Shown: in pieces, positions 41,821 through 48,797 of the stretch | How positions within the stretch are numbered: position 1 is the stretch's first letter | How the letters are laid out: each line of letters starts with the position of its first letter | From: Clostridiales bacterium | GTDB taxonomy: Bacteria > Bacillota > Clostridia > Christensenellales > CAG-138 | DNA: 61,207 bases | Direction: 5' to 3' | NCBI GenBank assembly: GCA_004557245.1 | Contig: SFEL01000012.1 | Coordinates: 1 to 61,207 of the forward strand | Notes under the pieces: generated by a model | What the model was told of the DNA's origin: nothing | Seen by the model: only the letters and a program-made list of their open reading frames with translations | The model's database searches: none | Program-made: the position numbers and the translations under genes

Positions 41821-42380
41821 CGTTCCGGCGCAGCAGGCTTGAGAGCGGCTATGCGATGCACCGTCTCCTTGGAGTACACTATGCCGTCGGGGTTGGAGTA
41901 CTTGGACACGCACCACATTCCCTTCACCTCTGGGTCCTTCACCAGCTCCTCTACCACGTCCATATCCGGGCCGTTTTCCGTCGCGGGCACGATCACCATG
42001 TCAAAGCCGAAGGACTCTGTTATCTTAGAGTGCCTGTCATAGCCGGGGGAGGGGCAGAGCCACTTTACCCTGTCCAGTTTACACCAGGGTTTTTTCGGAA
42101 TGGAGCATGCCGTGGGTGTACGCCTTGGATACGGTATCGTACATCAGGGTAAGGCTGGCGTTGCCGCCTATGAAGCATTCCTCCGGCTTACAGCCCAGTA
42201 TGTCCGTAAATAGCCGCTTGGCTGCGGACAGGCCGGAAAGCTCCCCATAGTTGCGGGCGTCGGTTCCATCGGATACGCAGTCCTTTGGGTCCGTCAGTAT
42301 GCTCAACATATCGGATACCATGTCCAGTTGCGCCTTGCTGGGCTTGCCTCTGGCCATGTTCAGCTTTAGCCTCTGCAGCG
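41820..42380 (-). pseudogene. Aspartate aminotransferase (type Ic / MocR-like) internal remnant
   Basis: Two frames together encode a class I aminotransferase N-terminal half: LKLNMARGKPSKAQLDMVSDM, CVSDGTDARNYGELSGL, CFIGGNASLTLMYDTVSKAY, then after a frameshift near 42080, WLCPSPGYDRHSKITESFGF, MVIVPATENGPDMDVVEELV and WCVSKYSNPDGIVYS. The PLP lysine half is missing, and both ends are abrupt junctions, with IS256 sequence at about 42380 and AEC permease sequence at about 41820. Confidence 0.85.
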
Positions 42381-42720
42381 CTTAAGACCTCACGGTATCC
42401 GTCCTTATTCACCGCAAATTGCCACCAGAATCACCATATTTTCGTACTCTCCTCCCCAATTGCGCCGCAGATAGATGCCGTCCACATAAACATACAGATA
42501 TTGACCACCCTGCAAAGAACGGTTCCGCCAATCCTCAATTCGGATATACGCATTCTTGTTCATCTCGCTGATAGTGGCGAGAGGTGCATTGCTGCCCACG
42601 GGTTTCCGCAATATCCTCCACCCAGCGTACAGAGACGCCGACAAAGTATATATCAATGGAGGCTTCCTCCACGCTGCTCTCTCGGCGGCGATACCACTCG
42701 ATGATGGCGTTTTCGATAAT
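42381..42720 (-). pseudogene. IS256-family transposase, central remnant
   Basis: Three frames in turn give NAIIEWYRRRESSVEEASID, VGVSVRWVEDIAET, then ATISEMNKNAYIRIEDWRNR, QYLYVYVDGIYLRRNWGGEY, and finally VNKDGYREVLSAAE. These are the conserved core around the first catalytic Asp (YVDGIYL) of mutator-type IS256 transposases. There are two frameshifts (near 42600 and 42415) and loss of both termini. The matching N-terminus lies 8.5 kb away at 51212-51340 on the same strand. Confidence 0.88.
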
Positions 42721-42766
42721 TCAAGCAGCTCTTTTTATATTCAAAAATAACAAGGAGGATAGCACC

Positions 42767-43085
42767 ATGACCAAAGTAATCACCTTTGTCAACCAAAAGG
42801 GCGGCATGGGCAAAAGGATAACGGCCGGCAATCTCGGTACCGGGCTTGCGCGACAGGGTAAGAAGATATTGCTAATCGACGCGGACGCTCAGGGAAACCT
42901 GACAGATTCCCTTTGCTGAGATAGTCCGGGCAGGTTTTCTTTTCCCTTGCCACCATCATGAGCAAGATTATCATAAAGAATCCTATCGATAAGCCGAGAG
43001 ATCATGGTGAGAAGCCATCTCAAGGAGGTCAAAAGCAGGTATGATTGTGTACTAATCCACGGTATGCCCTCATTTGGTAGAGAGT
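42767..43085 (+). pseudogene. ParA/Soj-type ATPase remnant
   Basis: A good ribosome site (AAGGAGGAT) and ATG begin a ParA-like N-terminus (MTKVITFVNQKGGMGKRITA, then LLIDADAQGNLTDSLC), but a stop follows at 42917-42919 after 50 codons. Farther on, 43002-43080 encodes MVRSHLKEVKSRYDCVLIHG and MPSFG, the later ParA Walker B region, with the intervening part deleted. The P-loop is also altered (KGGMGKRIT instead of KGGVGKTTT). It is a typical plasmid or integrative-element gene, now dead. Confidence 0.85.
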
Positions 43086-43413
43086 TTGTTAGTAGCAGGC
43101 GTATACTTGTGAAATATTGTGCTTTGTAACTTTATACGCCATAGGGAGCTCATAGATTGGTTAAATCCTGCCGAAGCTATGCTTCGATATTCCATTTGGA
43201 AAAGTGGATGCTTGTATCCTTCCATAAAATTCCCTGATTAATGGGCTGATTTCGTCCGGATCATAAACCCCGACAGATACCTGGGGGAACTTTGCGGTAC
43301 AGGATAACAGAGGGAAGAGATTTTGACGCAAACAAGTTCAACACAGCCCAAAAGCATCACCCTTAGCTTGATTTTTAAGATATTATGTTTTATTCTAAAT
43401 AAAAGATATTTCA
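43086..43413. other. Gene-free stretch
   Basis: A 330-base AT-richer stretch between the ParA and XRE remnants. No intact gene or RNA is recognisable; it is probably decayed mobile-element DNA. TTGACG near 43322 might be part of a degraded promoter. Confidence 0.5.
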
Positions 43414-43601
43414 GTGGATACCATCACCGCTGTAAGAAACAGGATACTGATTCTATGTGAAGAACGGGATATCACTAACAACCGGTTGGCTGGTATTTTC
43501 TCTCTTCCATCACTCAGCATCAAAAACATATTGCCAGGAGTTGAGGTAGCTTACGGACAAATTACGCCGGGCTGTCTGATTAAAAAAGGAAGTGAAGGAT
43601 A
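43414..43601 (+). pseudogene. XRE-type helix-turn-helix regulator, truncated
   Basis: A GTG-initiated 62-residue frame begins MDTITAVRNRILILCEERDI and NNRLAGIFSLPSLSIKNILP, recognisable as the HTH of small XRE regulators commonly found on Clostridial integrative elements. After about residue 40 the similarity is lost, so the protein appears truncated or frame-disturbed. It ends at the start of the Hpt gene. Confidence 0.6.
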
Positions 43602-43967
43602 GTGTTAAAAGAATTCTATGCGCTGCTTCACGGAGACTATGCTGACGCGCTAAAGCGGTTTGGAACAGAAGTGCGGCTAGAGAAGTATCTGTTGAAATTT
43701 TTAGCGGATACCAGCTTTTCAGACCTCTGTGCCGCCCTGAATCGGCAGGATATGGAAGGCGCTCAGCGCGCAGCCCATTCGCTCAAGGGAACTAGCAGGC
43801 TATTGGGACTTGTGAATCTTGGTACGGCGAGCGAGAGATTAGAATGCGCACTACGCAATGCTCAGTCTACGGAATTACCTTTTCTGCTTTTGCAGACGCA
43901 GACGGAGTATGTACGAACAGTTTCCGCCATTCATTCCCTACAGGTCTCCGGTGAAGGACAACCCTAA
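43602..43967 (+). CDS. Stand-alone Hpt phosphotransfer protein
   Basis: A 121-residue four-helix-bundle protein with the histidine phosphotransfer motif AAHSLKGTSRLLGL (phosphorylated His59). GTG start at 43602 with GAAGGAT upstream. It is convergent with the minus-strand Spo0A-C, response-regulator and hybrid-kinase genes. The hybrid kinase has receiver domains but no Hpt of its own, so this protein probably passes phosphate from the kinase receiver to the response regulator at 44605-45411. Confidence 0.85.
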   Translation: MLKEFYALLHGDYADALKRFGTEVRLEKYLLKFLADTSFSDLCAALNRQDMEGAQRAAHSLKGTSRLLGLVNLGTASERLECALRNAQSTELPFLLLQTQTEYVRTVSAIHSLQVSGEGQP

Positions 43968-44052
43968 CCCAACAGGTAACTACGGGAGGCTATGGTCTGT
44001 GGCTCGCTGCTTTACACCCATATCTGCTGTGGTTGGTCGCTGTGCGGCAGAA

Positions 44053-44478
44053 TCACGATACCCTTCCAAATGGAGGCTGCCCACCGGAGATGCCGTTCTG
44101 CCTACCGGCCTTCGTTAGTCTGCGGCGGGTCTGCGCCGCAACAACGGCAATAAAGACCGCGTTTGTGGGACGATCATATCGCAAATCTACAAAATTGCCG
44201 AACCACTCTGCTTTTAGGCTGGAAAGGCTGCGTTCGAACGTGACGCGGATAGCGTGGCGAACGGAACGCTCAATCATGGTCCTATTGACATGATATTGTT
44301 CCGCAAGCGCAGTATAGATGGATTTATTGCTTACCTTTCCTTCTGTCTCGAGCACGATGTTGATCGCATCATGCAGATAGTAAAACCCCTTTAAGTGAGG
44401 CGGTACGCCGAGTTCCCAAAGGGTCTGTTCAATGATAAACTGTTGATCAAGAATGACGGCATTGTTGTTTAAATTCAT
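44053..44478 (-). CDS. Spo0A C-terminal (DNA-binding) domain protein without receiver
   Basis: A 141-residue protein. Residues 20-115 match the Spo0A effector domain: LWELGVPPHLKGFYYLHDAI, GKVSNKSIYTALAEQYHVNR, TMIERSVRHAIRVTFER and DRPTNAVFIAVVA. There is no receiver domain; only about 18 residues precede the effector. In Spo0A the receiver restrains DNA binding, so this one may bind 0A-box-like DNA constitutively or be controlled by partners. The C-terminal 25 residues look unstructured. AGGGGGATACAT precedes the ATG at 44478. It lies downstream of the response-regulator gene by 126 bases. Confidence 0.85.
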   Translation of the reverse strand: MNLNNNAVILDQQFIIEQTLWELGVPPHLKGFYYLHDAINIVLETEGKVSNKSIYTALAEQYHVNRTMIERSVRHAIRVTFERSLSSLKAEWFGNFVDLRYDRPTNAVFIAVVAAQTRRRLTKAGRQNGISGGQPPFGRVS

Positions 44479-44604
44479 ATGTATCCCCCTGAGATGTTTT
44501 TGCTTCATTTATACATAATAAGACGAATGCTTGAGGTTTATGGCCGTCCAGGGTACAAAGTCCATCTTTCTCCGGTTTAGGCACGTAATGTCGGTCGGAG
44601 ATCT

Positions 44605-45411
44605 TTATTCTGTGGAAAGGTCGTCCCAGCGTGCGTGAGAAAAGGAGAGATACGCCAGGGTTTCCTCCGCCCAGGAATATTGGAACATATATTCCTCCGG
44701 CGGTTGTTCACCGGGATTCTTCAGATAGTCGTAATAATCGCATAGGATCTTTTCCGGCCGGATGTAGCACTGTCCACGCTTACTAACGAAAATATCCGGT
44801 ATGCCGTGCATGTTCAACGTATGGTGCAACATCATAATGGCCTTGCGGTACCTCCTCTTTGCCTTTTCGTCATAGGGCGTATCTGGCCAGAGCAATTCGA
44901 TTGCTTCCTCCATGGTAACACCGCTGCCGCGCCTATCCACACAAAGCGCGAGGAGTTCCTTCGATTTCGCGTTGGAGAAATGAATGAGCGTCGCCGCAAC
45001 AAACACGTCAAAACGGCCGAAGGTACGGATCATAGTCTGTTTGAATTGACGGGCCGAAAGCAATTGCGCCCGGTCGATTGCCTCCAGAATATCCTCCCGG
45101 TCGAAAGGTTTGCAGACATAGAAATCCGCTTTCATTCGCATGGCGTCGATATATGCATCCTCATGCCCGGTAACATAGATCAGAACTATTTTCGGATAGA
45201 GCGCACGAAACTTTTTACCCAAATCAATGCCGCTCATTTTTGGCATTTCTACGTCCAGTAGGGCAAAATCGACGGGGTTTTTTCCGACGAAATCCAGCGC
45301 TTCCATCGGATCGGTAAACTCTCCGACAATCTCAGCAAAGGGGGATGCCTCACAGATTTCATGTAGAATATCCAGCGACAGCTGGTTATCGTCTACGAGC
45401 AGCGTTTTCAT
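44605..45411 (-). CDS. Response regulator: receiver plus SARP-like winged-helix output
   Basis: A 268-residue regulator. Receiver domain about 1-122 with the acidic pair VDDN, phospho-Asp in LLDVEMPKMSG, T in YVTGHEDAY and K in CKPFD. Output domain about 130-230: FGRFDVFVAATLIHFSNAKS, KELLALCVDRRGSGVTMEEA, LWPDTPYDEKAKRRYRKAIMML, the pattern of OmpR/SARP-type winged helices (LLWPD..), followed by a short C-terminal tail. No BTAD repeats. The ATG at 45411 has GAGG upstream. Two promoters with 11-bp-phased direct repeats precede it. Confidence 0.88.
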   Translation of the reverse strand: MKTLLVDDNQLSLDILHEICEASPFAEIVGEFTDPMEALDFVGKNPVDFALLDVEMPKMSGIDLGKKFRALYPKIVLIYVTGHEDAYIDAMRMKADFYVCKPFDREDILEAIDRAQLLSARQFKQTMIRTFGRFDVFVAATLIHFSNAKSKELLALCVDRRGSGVTMEEAIELLWPDTPYDEKAKRRYRKAIMMLHHTLNMHGIPDIFVSKRGQCYIRPEKILCDYYDYLKNPGEQPPEEYMFQYSWAEETLAYLSFSHARWDDLSTE

Positions 45412-45459
45412 TGAGCCAAGCCTCATAGTTTTTAGAATTTATAATAATTATTCTTTTAC

Positions 45460-45493
45460 ATTGTATCATGGGAAGTACTACCATAAAGCTACC
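45460..45493 (-). promoter_or_regulatory. Direct-repeat promoter A upstream of the response regulator
   Basis: On the minus strand GGTAGC (45493-45488) and GGTAGT (45482-45477) are spaced 11 bases start to start, then 11 bases, then TACAAT (45465-45460). No -35 box is present, as expected for an activator-dependent promoter. SARP regulators are known to bind 11-bp-phased direct repeats close to the -10 box, so the adjacent response regulator may act here. Confidence 0.65.
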
Positions 45494-45703
45494 CTAAGAC
45501 AAAGCCGGCCATCTCTGGCAAACGTGGCTTCCTTCCGCGGCAGCGTAAGCAAATCATCGGCATTGTAACTGCCTGATTAACGCTCCAAAAAGCAAATCGT
45601 TTGGTAAAGGACGTCTATAGTCGGTTATCATTTACAAGCGGTGTTTTTTACCACGAAAAGCCTCTTAATCTTCGGAATTTGTTTTTATTATTTCTTTTTT
45701 TAC
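45494..45703. other. Interval between the two direct-repeat promoters
   Basis: About 210 bases with no supported gene. On the minus strand a short frame ends ...LCLRVALW-stop over promoter A, and the segment before promoter B ends ...RFRVALW-stop in the same register. The two blocks are therefore diverged duplicates of one ancestral sequence of at least 90 bases. Confidence 0.5.
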
Positions 45704-45737
45704 ATTATATCACGTGAAACGCTACCATAGCGCTACC
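45704..45737 (-). promoter_or_regulatory. Direct-repeat promoter B
   Basis: On the minus strand GGTAGC (45737-45732) and GGTAGC (45726-45721), 11 bases apart, then 11 bases, then TATAAT (45709-45704). The geometry is identical to promoter A, 244 bases away. It would read through promoter A into the response-regulator gene. Confidence 0.65.
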
Positions 45738-45821
45738 CTGAAGCGCCCACGGTTACAGATTTCAATCGTGGTTTTCTTTCTCCGCAGCACGGGCAGGGTA
45801 GCAGGGATTTCAGCCAGAGGG

Positions 45822-48791
45822 TTAGCGCTTTAAAAGAGAACAGATAGTTTGTTGAAGGACGGCCATGTCAACCGGCTTGGAGATGTATGCATTCATACCG
45901 GAATCCAGCGCTTCCTGAATGTCCTCAGAGAAAACGCTGGCAGTCATGGCGATAACAGGGATTATGTCCGCAGCGGGATGACTGCTGGCACGGATGGCCC
46001 GCGTCGCCGCATAGCCGTTCATGTCTGGCATCTGAACGTCCATGAGGATCACGTCATATTCGTCCGGTTCCGAGCGCTCAAACATAGAGACGGCTTCTCT
46101 GCCATCGTTTGCCCGACGGCAGAGGACGCCCTCGCTGTCCTGCAGCAGCTCGATGAGAATCTCAGCGTTTAAGTCGTTATCTTCTGCGATTAGGAAGTGC
46201 AGGCCATCGAGCGGCGTTTGCCCATGACGCCTTATATCAAGTACATCTGTGTGCAGCAGTCGCTCAAGCCTCTGCTGAAACGTTGAAACAAAAAAGGGCT
46301 TCGGAAGAAATGCATGTAGGCCGATTTCTTTGGCTATGCACGGCGGTTCATTAATGCTGCAGTCGGTCAGCATCATAAGAGGGGACTCAGGTCCCACTGC
46401 CTGCCGTATGCGTAGAGCGGTATCTGCCTCACACGTTTCCATATCCAGCAGTACCACTTGGAAATCCTGCTGGCAGGCATGTGCGTACATCGCGATATCT
46501 ACAGCCCGCGCTCCATTGGCAGCATAGGTCACCTCGACGCCAACGTCGGTCATTGCACTCTGGATTTGCAGACAGGTGGCCGCGCTGCCGCTCACTGCCA
46601 GCAAGCGGGTGATACCATGCGCCTGCCAGAAGCGGGTGTCGTGGGCTTCATCCGCTATGGTCAATGGAAGTTCAACATAAAATGTGGTACCTGTGCCCTG
46701 AACGCTGTCTACGGAAATGGTTCCGCCCATCAGGCTCACGAGACTTTTTGTAATGGTCATTCCAAGTCCGGTGCCCTGCGTTTGGCTGGCAGATACGCTC
46801 AGTTCCCGGGCGAACATATCAAATACATGCTCCGCGAAATCGGGGGCCATGCCGATACCGTTGTCGCTGACAACAAATTCCAAACGCACAGTATTCCTGG
46901 TGTCGGAAGGAAGCTGCCGCACAGAAAAAACAATACATCCGTTTGGCGGCGTATATTTTATGGCGTTGGTCAGCAGATTCAGTAGAATCTGGCTGATCCG
47001 TTCCTTATCGCCCTGTAGCCGTTCCGGCACATCATCGGCTATGCGCATAGTCAGCTTGTGCCCCTTGGCGTGAAGCTGCGGCTGAATGATGTCCAGCACG
47101 CGATGTATCAGCTCAGGAAAGATGAATGCGCTAATGTTTAGGATGGTCTTGCCGCTTTCTATCTTGGACATATCGAGCACGTCGCTAATCAGACTGAGAA
47201 GATGCTGTCCGGAGGAAGCGATCTTGCGGGTATGTTCCCGTACTTTGTCCGGCTTGTCGGCATCGCGCGTCAGTAGAGTGGAGAGACCGGTGATAGCGTT
47301 GATCGGTGTACGAATGTCATGGCTCATGTTGGAGAGAAAAACGCTCTTTTCACGATTGGCGGTACGAGAATCCTCCAATGCCTGCTGGAGGCTTTGCGTC
47401 ATTTGCTTCTCTTGTGTGCGGTCAGAAAGCTCGAAAACAAATTTTTCCGACTCTTGAATGGATGTATGATAGATGCGTATACGGAACCAGCGCCGGGCTC
47501 CCGTTTTGCCGTGGACATATTCCCGCTCCATCTCCAGGCACTCTCCCATTGGGATTCCGGAAAGGAATATGTCGAGACGGCCGGAACTCTGTATCCCGAA
47601 CGATTCAAATACCCCGATATCCCGTTTGGCCGCTTCCGGAGAGATCCCCGCCAGCGGCTCAATGTTTGGGCTTATGTATTCGATCTGCATACCCTCGGGA
47701 TTGAGCATGATAAAAATATCGTTTACGTTGCTGGATAGGATGCTGAACAACTGCTCACGATACTGGATCTCCATATCCTTTTTATACAGGCTTTGACGGT
47801 TGCGCGCGACCAGAAAATAAATTATGCTCCAAAGGATCAGCCCTGCCAGCACCACCACAGTGCCTAAGGTAAGCCGTTGGAGTCGGTTCATACTTGCATT
47901 GACCACATTCTGCGGCACGAGTCCGAGTACCATCCAGCCCTGCGTGCCAACTGGTTGATAGTTGAGATAATACCCCCCGTTTTCCGTCTTGCAGGCAATT
48001 GTACCGGATTCCCCTCGGGCAAATGCTGCCTTCAAAGCATCAAGCTCCTGATCGCTCATGGTGGAATTTTTTCTCAGCCAGTGAAAGAAGTTGTAGGAGA
48101 CTTGCTCGGCGCCGGCGGTGTTATTAATCAGGACACGGCCGTCAGAATAGACCACATAGCTGTTGGATTGGCCATCAAAGGAATCGGTGTCCAGCGTAGA
48201 GAGCATATCTCTGTTATTAAAGCTCATGGCAAGCGCAACATAGGAAAAGCCATCGTAGACATTTGGCTCCGCGGGCACGGCAAACACGGTTAAGTTGGCA
48301 CTTCCGGGCAAGGTGGCATCCACAACTACGCTTTTATCATGTAGAATCAGGTCGGAGAGTTTATCCTGAAAGTCAATGTAGCCGACTTCCCCGCTTGGCG
48401 TCTTATAATTACCATCCCTGGAAATAAAGAAGCACTCAGTAAACCCCCATGTCGCTTTTTCCTCCTGCAGGTAGGCACATATTTCCTCCGTGCAGCCCTC
48501 CTGCATTCTATTCTCCAGATAAGGGCGCCAGCTATTCATGATGTTAAAATTGGTCTGGATCAGATCGGAAAAGGCGCTGTTGACCTGGGTATATATCTCA
48601 CTCAGATGACTGGTACTTTCTTCACGTATCATCTTGGCTACAAAGCGCAGATATGGCAACCCCACCCCGACCACCGCTATCAGGCAGCCCAAAATGACCG
48701 CAGCGGCAACAAATCGTTTTTTTATAGGTGCGGTACCTTTTCTTTTCCATTCTGCCGACGATGCCCCGCCGGCAGGTTGTGCGTGCCGCAT
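45822..48791 (-). CDS. Hybrid sensor histidine kinase with extracellular Cache-like domain
   Basis: A 989-residue membrane kinase: membrane helix (about 27-50), extracellular Cache-like sensor (about 55-305), second helix (about 308-335), PAS domain (about 350-460), HisKA with H-box SNMSHDIRTPINAITGLSTL, HATPase with GIGMAPDFAEHVF and GTGLGMTITKSLV, then two receivers. The first receiver (about 735-850) lacks the N-terminal acidic pair but keeps LLDME and LPKPF. The second (about 865-985) is complete (IAEDND, LMDVQMPDMNG, KPVD). It begins 6 bases after the binding-protein gene. No Hpt domain is fused. Confidence 0.93.
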   Translation of the reverse strand: MRHAQPAGGASSAEWKRKGTAPIKKRFVAAAVILGCLIAVVGVGLPYLRFVAKMIREESTSHLSEIYTQVNSAFSDLIQTNFNIMNSWRPYLENRMQEGCTEEICAYLQEEKATWGFTECFFISRDGNYKTPSGEVGYIDFQDKLSDLILHDKSVVVDATLPGSANLTVFAVPAEPNVYDGFSYVALAMSFNNRDMLSTLDTDSFDGQSNSYVVYSDGRVLINNTAGAEQVSYNFFHWLRKNSTMSDQELDALKAAFARGESGTIACKTENGGYYLNYQPVGTQGWMVLGLVPQNVVNASMNRLQRLTLGTVVVLAGLILWSIIYFLVARNRQSLYKKDMEIQYREQLFSILSSNVNDIFIMLNPEGMQIEYISPNIEPLAGISPEAAKRDIGVFESFGIQSSGRLDIFLSGIPMGECLEMEREYVHGKTGARRWFRIRIYHTSIQESEKFVFELSDRTQEKQMTQSLQQALEDSRTANREKSVFLSNMSHDIRTPINAITGLSTLLTRDADKPDKVREHTRKIASSGQHLLSLISDVLDMSKIESGKTILNISAFIFPELIHRVLDIIQPQLHAKGHKLTMRIADDVPERLQGDKERISQILLNLLTNAIKYTPPNGCIVFSVRQLPSDTRNTVRLEFVVSDNGIGMAPDFAEHVFDMFARELSVSASQTQGTGLGMTITKSLVSLMGGTISVDSVQGTGTTFYVELPLTIADEAHDTRFWQAHGITRLLAVSGSAATCLQIQSAMTDVGVEVTYAANGARAVDIAMYAHACQQDFQVVLLDMETCEADTALRIRQAVGPESPLMMLTDCSINEPPCIAKEIGLHAFLPKPFFVSTFQQRLERLLHTDVLDIRRHGQTPLDGLHFLIAEDNDLNAEILIELLQDSEGVLCRRANDGREAVSMFERSEPDEYDVILMDVQMPDMNGYAATRAIRASSHPAADIIPVIAMTASVFSEDIQEALDSGMNAYISKPVDMAVLQQTICSLLKR

Positions 48792-48797
48792 TGTCGG

